Below, in pieces: positions 18,870-27,033 of a stretch of 64,000 bases of DNA (its first letter is position 1; each line of letters begins with the position of its first letter). The stretch lies in assembly GCF_024748695.1 (NCBI RefSeq), contig NZ_CP087176.1, forward strand, positions 6,131,501 through 6,195,500, read 5' to 3'. The notes beneath the pieces were generated by a model that made no database searches, was not told where the DNA came from, and saw only the letters and a program-made list of their open reading frames with translations. The stretch is from Pseudomonas sp. B21-040 (lineage in GTDB: Bacteria; Pseudomonadota; Gammaproteobacteria; Pseudomonadales; Pseudomonadaceae). Made by a program: the position numbers and the translations under genes.

Positions 18870-19910
18870 ATGACCGATAAGAGCCAACAATTCGCCAGCG
18901 ACAACTATTCCGGTATCTGCCCTGAAGCCTGGGCGGCCATGGAACAGGCCAACCACGGCCACCAGCGTGCTTACGGCGACGATGAATGGACCGCTCGCGC
19001 GTCCGACGATTTCCGCAAACTGTTCGAAACCGACTGCGAAGTATTCTTCGCCTTCAACGGCACCGCCGCCAACTCGTTGGCCCTGTCGTCGCTGTGCCAG
19101 AGTTACCACAGCGTGATCTGCTCGGAAACCGCCCACGTTGAAACCGACGAATGCGGCGCACCGGAATTCTTCTCCAACGGTTCCAAGCTGCTCATCGCCC
19201 GCACCGAAAACGGCAAGCTGACCCCGGAATCGATCCGCGAAGTGGCCCTCAAGCGCCAGGACATCCACTACCCGAAACCGCGCGTCGTGACCCTGACCCA
19301 AGCCACCGAAGTCGGCAGCGTCTACACCCCGGAAGAAATCCGCGCCATCAGCGCCACCTGCAAGGAACTGGGCCTGAACCTGCACATGGACGGTGCGCGT
19401 TTCTCCAACGCCTGCGCGTTCCTTGGCTGCTCTCCGGCAGACCTGACCTGGAAGGCCGGCGTTGACGTGCTGTGCTTTGGCGGCACCAAAAACGGCATGG
19501 CGGTCGGTGAGGCGATTCTGTTCTTCAACGAAAAACTGGCTGAAGACTTCGACTACCGCTGCAAACAGGCCGGGCAACTGGCGTCGAAAATGCGCTTTTT
19601 GTCGGCACCGTGGGTCGGGATCCTGGAAAACGACGCCTGGCTCAAATACGCCCGCCACGCCAACCACTGCGCGCAGTTGCTGGCCGAACTGGTGAGCGAC
19701 ATACCTGGCGTGGAACTGATGTTCCCGGTACAGGCCAATGGCGTGTTCCTGCAACTGTCTGAACCTGCAATTGCTGCCTTGACCGCCAAGGGCTGGCGCT
19801 TCTACACCTTCATCGGCAACGGCGGCGCACGCTTCATGTGCTCGTGGGACACCGAAGAAGAACGCGTCCGTGAACTGGCCGCCGACATTCGCGAAGTCAT
19901 GTCCCGCTGA
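18870..19910 (+). CDS. ltaE: Low-specificity L-threonine aldolase
   Basis: A 346-residue fold-type I PLP enzyme with predicted Schiff-base lysine Lys207 (LCFGGTKNGMAVGEA) and the HMDGARFSNA block. It splits L-threonine or L-allo-threonine into glycine and acetaldehyde. Start MTDKSQQFASDNYSG at 18870 matches where family similarity begins; a frame from 18819 adds unlike residues. It may supply glycine to the same pool as the sox/glyA genes, but is transcribed alone. Confidence 0.92.
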   Translation: MTDKSQQFASDNYSGICPEAWAAMEQANHGHQRAYGDDEWTARASDDFRKLFETDCEVFFAFNGTAANSLALSSLCQSYHSVICSETAHVETDECGAPEFFSNGSKLLIARTENGKLTPESIREVALKRQDIHYPKPRVVTLTQATEVGSVYTPEEIRAISATCKELGLNLHMDGARFSNACAFLGCSPADLTWKAGVDVLCFGGTKNGMAVGEAILFFNEKLAEDFDYRCKQAGQLASKMRFLSAPWVGILENDAWLKYARHANHCAQLLAELVSDIPGVELMFPVQANGVFLQLSEPAIAALTAKGWRFYTFIGNGGARFMCSWDTEEERVRELAADIREVMSR

Positions 19911-19933
19911 TCTCCATGCCAGTCTGCCGCAAT

Positions 19934-20050
19934 GATCGTTCCCACGCTCCGCGTGGGAATGCCTCTTGGGACGCTCCGCGTTCCTGCTTCACCTGCGTTG
20001 TGACGCAGAGCGTCACGGGCTGCATTCCCACGCGGAGCGTGGGAACGATC
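19934..20050. repeat. REP doublet flanking the RAYT gene (left)
   Basis: Inverted arms GATCGTTCCCACGCTCCGCG and CGCGGAGCGTGGGAACGATC with an inner pair of the same type. It lies 104 bases upstream of the RAYT start. Confidence 0.92.
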
Positions 20051-20153
20051 AGTGTCGCAGTGACGCAATTTCCCACTGATTGCGCAGCTCTGTCCTCTAG
20101 TACCGTCACAAAATCGCGCCCACCCTAGCCATTCCAGCGCAAAGGATGCACCC

Positions 20154-20687
20154 ATGGGCCGAAGCCGTTACACCATCACCGAACCCGACAAACCGCACTT
20201 CCTGACCTGCACGATCATGGAATGGCTGCCGCTGTTCATCCGCCCTTACATCGTCGATCACCTGCTTGATTGCTGGCGCTATCAGCAAACTCATCACGAT
20301 CTAAAACTGTATGGCTATGTCGTTCTGGAGAACCATCTGCACTTTGTTGCCGAAGCTCCAGACTTGAACAAATGTCTCAGTCAATTCAAATCCTTTACCG
20401 CCCGGCAAATAATCGACGACCTGCAGAGCAAAGGCGCTGAACGTGCGCTGCAACGCCTGCGTTTTTGTAAACGCGCTCATAAGAAGGATCGGGTATATCA
20501 ACTTTGGCAGGAGGGTTCACACGCAGAAATGGTGTACAGCGAAACGGTGATGCACCAAAAGCTGGACTACATCCACAACAACCCGGTGAAGCGCGGGTAC
20601 GTAGACTTGCCGGAGCACGGGAGGTATTCAAGCGCCCGAGATTACACAGGCAAAGAGGGCTTGATTGAGATTCAACGGTGGTACTGA
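20154..20687 (+). CDS. REP-associated tyrosine transposase (RAYT)
   Basis: A 177-residue IS200/IS605-related Y1 nuclease-like protein. The HUH metal-binding motif is His61-Leu-His63 in LENHLHFVAEAP. The catalytic tyrosine is Tyr139 in KLDYIHNNPVKRGYV, the hallmark end of RAYTs. RAYTs cut at REP sequences and are thought to spread or maintain them. It is bracketed by REP doublets of the GATCGTTCCCACGC class, whose copies also appear at 8349, 11592, 36789 and 50205. The gene looks intact. Confidence 0.93.
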   Translation: MGRSRYTITEPDKPHFLTCTIMEWLPLFIRPYIVDHLLDCWRYQQTHHDLKLYGYVVLENHLHFVAEAPDLNKCLSQFKSFTARQIIDDLQSKGAERALQRLRFCKRAHKKDRVYQLWQEGSHAEMVYSETVMHQKLDYIHNNPVKRGYVDLPEHGRYSSARDYTGKEGLIEIQRWY

Positions 20688-20702
20688 GACGATGACCGCA
20701 GT

Positions 20703-20836
20703 GATCGTTCCCACGCTCCGCGTGGGAACGACTCTCGGGACGCTCCGCGTTCCTGCAACACCACGGTGCATAACCGGACATCAATGCGACGCGGAGCGTC
20801 ACGGGCTGCATTCCCACGCGGAGCGTGGGAACGATC
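20703..20836. repeat. REP doublet flanking the RAYT gene (right)
   Basis: Starts GATCGTTCCCACGCTCCGCG and ends CGCGGAGCGTGGGAACGATC, 15 bases downstream of the RAYT stop. It is the same class as the left copy and makes a complete REP-RAYT-REP arrangement. Confidence 0.92.
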
Positions 20837-21019
20837 AACACATCGAACTCAAGCGCTTCGACCTGATGCACCAGATCAACACCCGCGCGGTATTGCTGTG
20901 CAGCCAACGATCACACAAAAACCGATCGAGCGCTGTGCGCTGCTTCGTTTCAATATTTTCAATCATGGAAATGTTAACGACTTCCCGCTTTAAATCCAAA
21001 AACACACATCCACAAATTT
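20837..21019. other. Non-coding stretch between REP and orphan gene
   Basis: No convincing gene is seen. The first part is GC-rich; from about 20940 the composition turns AT-rich and stays so through the orphan gene at 21140, suggesting a junction with acquired DNA near this point. Confidence 0.4.
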
Positions 21020-21047
21020 GTCTAGCTGTAAAATCTGACAGCTAGAC
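21020..21047. promoter_or_regulatory. Perfect hairpin/operator-like palindrome
   Basis: GTCTAGCTGT (21020-21029) and its exact complement ACAGCTAGAC (21038-21047) are separated by eight bases. No T-run follows. It lies about 90 bases upstream of the orphan gene at 21140, where an operator or an old terminator is possible. Confidence 0.5.
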
Positions 21048-21139
21048 ACTCTATTTAATACCTATTAACTTCATTTTCACTCAGCGGACATTTTCAATGG
21101 TGCACCTGAGTACTTACATATTTATAAAGGGAATAAAAA

Positions 21140-21601
21140 ATGCAAATTTCAGACAAGCTGTTTTTAGAAAATAATACGCTTACAGGAGATGTTCCTACCA
21201 ACGAGGAAAATCTCGGTATTAAACCAGGCGACACAATTGAAGACCACCTCAACCCGAAAACATCTGTCAGATTCAAGATGTGGAGAGTAAGCGAAGGGAA
21301 AATTTTCCTGAGTACGATAGCTGTTGGAGGGCCAGTTCCTCCCGAGACAGGTGAGCTTTGGAAAGCACCGGAAAACGAGCCTGAAACTCGTACAGCCATG
21401 CTATCGCTCAATAGCGGTGACATTATTATGAAGGAAGATATTATGAAGGAAGATAAATACTATAAAGTCCTGCACAACGAGTTCAGATACCCCATAAATG
21501 GCGCAAACACAGTAGTATACGTTGGCGCACAAATAGAACCGATTGAAGTTGACTCCAACCTTAGGCAAATCCTGGTTAACGCCAACCTCCTCGCAAAATG
21601 A
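21140..21601 (+). CDS. Orphan hypothetical protein, AT-rich
   Basis: A 153-residue protein I do not recognise. It has no signal peptide or membrane helix. Composition is markedly more AT-rich than its neighbours and codon use differs (many AAA, ATA and TTA codons), which suggests horizontal acquisition. A 15-base tandem duplication encodes IMKED twice (about residues 96-105). A purine-rich GGGAATAAAA precedes the ATG. It sits between the REP-RAYT island and gbcB. Confidence 0.6.
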   Translation: MQISDKLFLENNTLTGDVPTNEENLGIKPGDTIEDHLNPKTSVRFKMWRVSEGKIFLSTIAVGGPVPPETGELWKAPENEPETRTAMLSLNSGDIIMKEDIMKEDKYYKVLHNEFRYPINGANTVVYVGAQIEPIEVDSNLRQILVNANLLAK

Positions 21602-21654
21602 GTAAGCAATGCTGCTAATAGAGTAAGAGACAATACTTCGGGGGGATATTCAAT

Positions 21655-21678
21655 GAGTGTCCATCGTGCAGGACACTC
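21655..21678. terminator. Stem-loop between the orphan gene and gbcB ends
   Basis: GAGTGTCC (21655-21662) and GGACACTC (21671-21678) form a perfect 8-bp stem, extended by flanking G and C runs. It is placed to end two converging transcripts, but no T-run is present on either side. Confidence 0.45.
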
Positions 21679-21689
21679 CCCCCCATACT

Positions 21690-22790
21690 TTAATACTCGA
21701 TACGCACGTCGCCCTTCGGCACGCTGCAGCACGACAAAATAAACCCTTCGGCCTCGTCTTCTTCGGTGATCCCGCCGTTGTGGTCCATTTCGACCTCGCC
21801 ACCCAGTTTCATCACCTTGCACGTCCCGCAAATGCCCATGCCGCAGGCCTTCGGAATCAACAGCCCCAACTTGGCAGCCGCCGCGTGAACGGTTTCCCCC
21901 GGCGCAACGCGAATGCTTTTGCCGGACGCGGTGAATTCCACCTGATACAGATCCGCCACGTCGAGTTCCGGTGCGTCGGCCGCCTGCTCGGCGTGTTCCA
22001 CTGCATCGGCGCGCGCCTCTGGCGGGGTCGCGCCGAAGGACTCTTCGTGATAACGCGACATATCGAAGCCAGCGGCTTCCAGCAAGCGCTTGACCGCACT
22101 CATGTACGGCGTCGGGCCGCAGCAGAACACTTCGCGCTCAAGGAAGTCCGGCGCCATCAACTCAAGCATTCGGTGGTTGAGGTAACCGCGATAACCGGCC
22201 CAGGGCTCACCCATGCCGTGCTTCTCGCAGATCAGGTGCAGGCTGAAGTTGTCGATCCGCGATGCCATGTGTTCCAGCTCACGGTGGTAAATGATGTCCT
22301 TGGGCGAGCGGGCGCTGTGGATAAACACCATGTCAACGTTGCCGTTGGTGTCATAGAACCAGCGCGCCATGGACATGACCGGCGTGATGCCGACGCCACC
22401 GCTGAGGTAGAGCACCTTCGGCGCGGTGAAGTCCATGGCGTTGAACAGCCCGACCGGCCCGTGCACTGCCAGCTCCTGACCTTCATGCAGGGTATCGTGC
22501 AGCCAGTTCGAGACCTTGCCGCCCGGCACACGCTTGATCGTCACCGAAAAGCTGTAAGGCACCGATGGCGAGCTGGAAATGGTGTAGGAGCGCATGATCG
22601 GCACGCCTTCGATTTCCAGCTCCAGGGTGACGAACTGCCCCGGTTTAAAGAAGAACATGATCGGCTGATCGGCCATGAAGCAGAAAGTGCGCACATCCCA
22701 GGTTTCCTGGATGACTTTGACGCAACGGACGATGTGTCGACCATTGGCCCAGGTCTGGGTCGTTACCGGATTCAGGAAGCTGTTGGACAT
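21690..22790 (-). CDS. gbcB: Glycine betaine monooxygenase reductase subunit
   Basis: A 366-residue ferredoxin reductase. The flavin domain (RSYTISSSP near residue 72) is followed by an NAD domain (VLYLSGGVGITPVMSMARW and FCCGPTPYM) and a C-terminal plant-type 2Fe-2S domain with CGMGICGTC and a later Cys. It passes electrons from NAD(P)H to GbcA for demethylation of glycine betaine to dimethylglycine. Start MSNSFLNP at 22790 has GGAG upstream. It is divergent from gbcA across a 282-bp shared control region. Confidence 0.93.
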   Translation of the reverse strand: MSNSFLNPVTTQTWANGRHIVRCVKVIQETWDVRTFCFMADQPIMFFFKPGQFVTLELEIEGVPIMRSYTISSSPSVPYSFSVTIKRVPGGKVSNWLHDTLHEGQELAVHGPVGLFNAMDFTAPKVLYLSGGVGITPVMSMARWFYDTNGNVDMVFIHSARSPKDIIYHRELEHMASRIDNFSLHLICEKHGMGEPWAGYRGYLNHRMLELMAPDFLEREVFCCGPTPYMSAVKRLLEAAGFDMSRYHEESFGATPPEARADAVEHAEQAADAPELDVADLYQVEFTASGKSIRVAPGETVHAAAAKLGLLIPKACGMGICGTCKVMKLGGEVEMDHNGGITEEDEAEGFILSCCSVPKGDVRIEY

Positions 22791-22860
22791 GCTGTTCTCC
22801 ACCGCCGATGCTCGGCCTTATGTTGGCGATTCTGCGTAACGCGCCGATCACCCATTTACC

Positions 22861-22890
22861 TATCTGCGACATTCACATACTTATCGCGAC
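22861..22890. promoter_or_regulatory. Phased direct repeats in the gbcA-gbcB control region
   Basis: TATCTGCGAC (22861-22870) and TTATCGCGAC (22881-22890) are direct repeats with a 20-bp period, as expected for an AraC-family dimer. GbdR is known to activate both gbc genes in P. aeruginosa. Assignment to GbdR here is inferred from the location and from similar repeats at 46929. Confidence 0.5.
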
Positions 22891-23072
22891 CAGCCTGCAT
22901 CTACCGGGGGTTGCGCGTCGGGAACAGATTGGGCCATGTCGCCCATGGATAAGGTTCTGCCCAGCGCCGGCCCCACACTCGCCCCATACCAAGACACAAC
23001 CATTACACCTTGCGTAGCAAACCTGATTAGCCACTTTCGCCGGCCACACAGAATGGCCTTGAGGATTAAACG

Positions 23073-24368
23073 ATGGACGTCACCACTACCCTGAGCCTGG
23101 GCGATCCACTGGAACCCGCACGCAAGGCCACCGCGCAGATGCTGCAAGAACGCGAGCGCACTTTCTCGCTGCCGCAGCCGTTTTACTCTGACGAGCGGCT
23201 GTTTGATATCGACATGCAGGAAATCTTCCAGAAAGAGTGGTTGATCGCCGGCATGACCTGCGAGATCCCGACCAAGGGCAACTACCTGACCCTGCAAATC
23301 GGCAAAAACCCGATCATCGTGATTCGCGGCGCCGAAGGCGTTGTGCACGCGTTTCACAACGTCTGCCGCCACCGTGGTTCACGCCTGTGCACCAGCGAAA
23401 AAGGCAAGGTCGCCAAACTGGTTTGCCACTACCACCAGTGGACCTACGAGCTCGACGGTCGCCTGCTGTTCGCCGGCACCGAGATGGGCGCCGACTTCGA
23501 CATGAAGCAGTACGGCCTCAAGCCGGTGAACGTGAAGACTGCGGGTGGCTACATCTTCATCAGCCTGTCGGAGAACCCGCCAGCCATCGATGACTTCCTG
23601 TCGACGCTGAACCATTACATGGAACCGTACGACATGGAGAACACCAAGGTGGCGATTACCACCACCTTGATGGAAAAGGCCAACTGGAAACTGGTGCTGG
23701 AAAACAACCGCGAGTGCTACCACTGCAACGCGTCACACCCGGAATTGCTGAAAACCCTGTTGGAATGGGACGACGTTACCGACCCACGTGCCGATCAGGC
23801 ATTCAAGGACCACGTCGCGGCCTCCGCCGCTGCCTGGGAAGCCGAGAAGATCCCTTACGCCCACGCCAGCTTCGGCCTGCGTAACCGCATCGTGCGCATG
23901 CCGCTGCTCAAGGGCACTGTGTCGATGACCCTGGACGGCAAACAGGGCTGCGCCAAACTCATGGGCCGTATCAAGAACCCGGACCTGGGCTCGATGCGCA
24001 TCTTGCACCTGCCGCACTCGTGGAACCACTGCATGGGCGACCACATCATCGTCTTCACGGTGTGGCCGATCAGCGCTCAGGAAACCATGGTCACCACCAA
24101 GTGGATCGTGCACAAGGATGCCGTTGAAGGCGTGGACTATGACGTGGAGCGCATGCGCCAGGTCTGGGACGCCACCAACGACCAGGACCGTCGCCTGGCC
24201 GAAGAGAACCAGCGCGGCATCAACTCCACCGCTTACCAGCCAGGGCCTTACTCCAAGACGTATGAGTTTGGCGTGGTGAACTTTGTGGACTGGTACAGCG
24301 AACGCCTGCTGAACAACCTGGGGGCCGAGCCTGCGCCGTACCTCAAAGGCGTTCCTGTACAAGGCTGA
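23073..24368 (+). CDS. gbcA: Glycine betaine monooxygenase, Rieske oxygenase subunit
   Basis: A 431-residue Rieske-type oxygenase. The 2Fe-2S ligands are Cys98-x-His100 and Cys118-x2-His121 (CRHRG ... CHYHQW). The mononuclear iron site is in NNRECYHCNASHPE (His217, His222 and a downstream acidic residue). With GbcB it removes one methyl group of glycine betaine as formaldehyde, giving dimethylglycine. It is transcribed divergently from gbcB. Confidence 0.95.
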   Translation: MDVTTTLSLGDPLEPARKATAQMLQERERTFSLPQPFYSDERLFDIDMQEIFQKEWLIAGMTCEIPTKGNYLTLQIGKNPIIVIRGAEGVVHAFHNVCRHRGSRLCTSEKGKVAKLVCHYHQWTYELDGRLLFAGTEMGADFDMKQYGLKPVNVKTAGGYIFISLSENPPAIDDFLSTLNHYMEPYDMENTKVAITTTLMEKANWKLVLENNRECYHCNASHPELLKTLLEWDDVTDPRADQAFKDHVAASAAAWEAEKIPYAHASFGLRNRIVRMPLLKGTVSMTLDGKQGCAKLMGRIKNPDLGSMRILHLPHSWNHCMGDHIIVFTVWPISAQETMVTTKWIVHKDAVEGVDYDVERMRQVWDATNDQDRRLAEENQRGINSTAYQPGPYSKTYEFGVVNFVDWYSERLLNNLGAEPAPYLKGVPVQG

Positions 24369-24380
24369 CAGCGCTAAAAG

Positions 24381-24450
24381 CATCGTCGGAACGCCGCCCG
24401 GAGCCGGCTCACTCCTACAGGGGAATGTAGGAGTGAGCCTGCTCGCGATG
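24381..24450. repeat. REP pair (GCTCCTACAG class)
   Basis: Inverted arms GGAGCCGGCTCACTCCTACA and TGTAGGAGTGAGCCTGCTCG, just after the gbcA stop. Confidence 0.75.
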
Positions 24451-24567
24451 GCACCCTCCCCAACAACACATCCTCCCCCGATATCCCCCCGATTCAGAAC
24501 TGTACGAAATATGATCTATTCCGTTCAGCACTATGCCCCGCGCGCCTTCCAGCCTTCAGCAAACAAG

Positions 24568-25101
24568 TTATCCACACCTCCACCCACAGCTATTGGGGAC
24601 AAGTGTGGTTTTACAGAAAACTTTCTCCACAGAAACTGAAGAAAATCCGTGACTTATCCAGAAGCAGGGTTTTGAACGGCAACTGGTTGTTTTTTGATCT
24701 AAAGCTTGAAGGTCACGTTTTACGTGGCTTACAGAGGATGGCAAACACCTTATCCACAGAAGCGCCAACAGACTTTGGGGGCAACTTCTGTCGTTCTGTG
24801 GAAAACCACTGGAAACCTTGATAAATCGCGGTTTGCGGGCTGTTTACCGGTCGGAATCGATGAATTGGTCGTTTTTTGAACAATCGTATGCAAGCACCGG
24901 TTTATAAGGCCTGTAGAGGTTAGCGAACATCTTATCCACAGAAGCGCCAACAGAGATTGGGGGCAAGTATTGGAGCACGCATAACTTTATCCACCGTAAA
25001 AAGCCCATAAAAACCGGCACTTAGCCTGGTTGTTTTTTGTACGGAGGCTTGCAGGGCTTGATTTGTGTGGGGTGTAGCGAGGGACGAACACGTTATCCAC
25101 A
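24568..25101. repeat. Tandem-repeat array carrying four perfect DnaA boxes
   Basis: TTATCCACA, the high-affinity DnaA box, occurs at 24568-24576, 24750-24758, 24932-24940 and 25093-25101, always on the same strand, with periods of 182, 182 and 161 bp. Copies 2-4 continue with GAAGCGCCAACAG or GAATCGCCAACAG and a G-rich segment; TGGTTGTTTTTTG or a close variant recurs within each unit. Single-mismatch boxes lie at 24623, 24654, 24797 (reverse) and 24987. The whole stretch is non-coding. A DnaA-titration or replication-control locus is the simplest reading (inference). Confidence 0.75.
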
Positions 25102-25128
25102 GAATCGCCAACAGGAATTGTGGGTAAA

Positions 25129-26316
25129 TCAGATTTTATTCAGACACGAGTGACCGGATTCGGGGTCAAGGTCCATCTCGTAGTCATTGAATGCCCGCCA
25201 GCCGAGCAAAATCGAAGGCACGTACTGCCCGTCCAACAACGACGGCGGAATGGTGAAGCCTGGGTAGTATTTGTACTGGATGACCCTGGTGTGGCCGGAC
25301 AAATCCAATTCGCCCCTGAAGGTCTGATGGCGCGAGTTTTCGGCGACGTTGACAGGAGACTCCCCGGGCCAGGCCGACGTCAGGTAATCAACATTGCCGG
25401 TATCGACAATCGCCAGTGTCGCCCGGCGATCCAGGTGTGCGGCAATGGTCAGTCGTTGATTGATGTCCATGCGCCCATAGGTCACCGGCGCATCGCATCG
25501 CTCGGGAGGTGCAGCGTTAAGCTCCAAGTTCTTTCTGCTGAGCTTCAAGCGCCCCAACTTGCCGATCAGATCCAGCCCCAGCAAGTTATCCCGGTCGCTG
25601 ACAAACACCAGGACATTCCTGAATTCGCTCCCGCCGATCGTCAAGGACTCGAAAATACCCAGCTTGGCTGACAGGTCATGTTCGCCATAAAAGGTGCTGT
25701 AGCCGTATTGGGAGTCGGTCAGCAAGGTGATGCCCATGAGCTTCGCGGTTTCGCTGTTGACCCGGGTTTGTGGCGCACCGGTGTCCACTATGAAACGCGA
25801 CGAGACGCCGTTGGCCGCCTTGACGTCGATGTAGGGCAGCACTTCATCCGTGACGTAACCCTCGCTGGGGCGTGGATAAAGCGTCACGACCTCGTGTCGC
25901 CGGCTCCTGGTCACCGAAAAATCGCCGACCGCGCGCAGAGCCGCGATGGATCGAGGGCCAAACATGGAAAAAAGAACGTTGAGCTCGGGATCATTCGCGA
26001 TGGCCCGGGCATGGCGGTGCTTGATCGCCAGGTAGTAATCAGGCAGTTGATTGGCGACTTTGGCCTCGAACATTCGGGCGTAAACGGAGACTGAACAACT
26101 GAGATTGCTCTCGGCATCCACAACCTTGGCGCACTGCTGCCGCATCTGTGCCAGGGACGCTATTTGCCCTTGCGGCGACGCCATCCACTGATAAAAATCC
26201 AGATCGGCTGCATGACGTGGCTCGACAGCCGCGGGCTTGGCCGCCGCCATCAAACCCGCAGGCACGCACATCACCGCACAGAGCAACCAGGTCGCACGAC
26301 GCTGCAACGCCTTCAT
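25129..26316 (-). CDS. Exported retropepsin-like aspartic protease with two DTG motifs
   Basis: A 395-residue exported protein. Signal peptide (about 1-25, ending GLMAAA) precedes a helical region and two aspartic-protease-like segments: FIVDTGAPQTRVNS (DTG near 178) and LAIVDTGNVDYLTS (DTG near 305). Each is followed by a hydrophobic-Gly block, so one chain may form a complete two-lobed active site rather than needing a dimer. Start MKALQRRATW (26316) gives a proper signal peptide. The last DnaA box lies 28 bases beyond its stop. Substrate unknown. Confidence 0.65.
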   Translation of the reverse strand: MKALQRRATWLLCAVMCVPAGLMAAAKPAAVEPRHAADLDFYQWMASPQGQIASLAQMRQQCAKVVDAESNLSCSVSVYARMFEAKVANQLPDYYLAIKHRHARAIANDPELNVLFSMFGPRSIAALRAVGDFSVTRSRRHEVVTLYPRPSEGYVTDEVLPYIDVKAANGVSSRFIVDTGAPQTRVNSETAKLMGITLLTDSQYGYSTFYGEHDLSAKLGIFESLTIGGSEFRNVLVFVSDRDNLLGLDLIGKLGRLKLSRKNLELNAAPPERCDAPVTYGRMDINQRLTIAAHLDRRATLAIVDTGNVDYLTSAWPGESPVNVAENSRHQTFRGELDLSGHTRVIQYKYYPGFTIPPSLLDGQYVPSILLGWRAFNDYEMDLDPESGHSCLNKI

Positions 26317-26446
26317 AGTCAACCCACTCAAAAACGGGTTTCATGATTAAGCGCTGAACGTCTAAAAGCTCCGTAGACCGTGCCGCACCCTTAGACAGCG
26401 CACAGCAAAACTGTAGCTCACCGAGCGGTACGGCGAGTGGTCGCCC

Positions 26447-27013
26447 TTACGGCCGATACATCAGGTAAGCCTCACCCGTGACCCGAATCATCGGGTGGGG
26501 CGTGATTTGACAGGTGTCGACGATACGAAAGCCGTGTCGCTCGTAAAACCGGCGGGCGCCGGTGTTCGCAGCGTAGTCGATCAGGCTCAGGCCATTGAGC
26601 CCCAACTGATTGGCCCGGTCGTAGGCGTAAGCGAGGAACTGCTTGCCCAGGCCCTGGTTGCGCCACCCCTCGTGCAGCGCCAGGCTGGAGATGTACAGGG
26701 TGTCAGGGATTTCCATCGTGGCGTAGGGCGCCAACACCGGGTCAGTCACCGGAGCCGCCAGCGGATCATGGCGCATCACATAGCAGTGCATCATGCCGAC
26801 GACTTCCCCGTTCGCTTCGGCGATCAGGCAATTCTGATAGGAAAAGTCCACATCGTCGCGGGCATATCGGATGGCACCAACGTCCAGCAGGTCCTGGCCG
26901 GGCTCTGCTATCTGGCTCCAGATGTAATCCGAAGCCCCTTCCGACGAAATCTGGAACAACCGCGCAATCTCCCGCGCATCGCCGCGCCGGGCCAAACGAA
27001 ACTCAACAGCCAT
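26447..27013 (-). CDS. GNAT-family N-acetyltransferase
   Basis: A 188-residue acetyltransferase. The acetyl-CoA loop is LALHEGWRNQGLGKQFLAYAYDRA (Q/R-x-x-G-x-G/A motif) and the C-terminal block is NTGARRFYERHGFRIVDTC. It is 20 bases downstream of etfB and in the same direction, so probably at the end of the dimethylglycine operon, although no link to betaine breakdown is known. The acceptor substrate cannot be predicted. Confidence 0.85.
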   Translation of the reverse strand: MAVEFRLARRGDAREIARLFQISSEGASDYIWSQIAEPGQDLLDVGAIRYARDDVDFSYQNCLIAEANGEVVGMMHCYVMRHDPLAAPVTDPVLAPYATMEIPDTLYISSLALHEGWRNQGLGKQFLAYAYDRANQLGLNGLSLIDYAANTGARRFYERHGFRIVDTCQITPHPMIRVTGEAYLMYRP

Positions 27014-27033
27014 TAACTTCCCCCAACGGACCG

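Noticed and set aside
19934..20836. CRISPR array
   Set aside because: The repeats are inverted REP doublets at variable spacing, with no short regular spacers and no cas genes.
24568..25101. Replication origin (oriC)
   Set aside because: No dnaA, dnaN, rpmH, gidA or parAB genes nearby and no AT-rich unwinding element of the usual kind; a titration or control site fits better.
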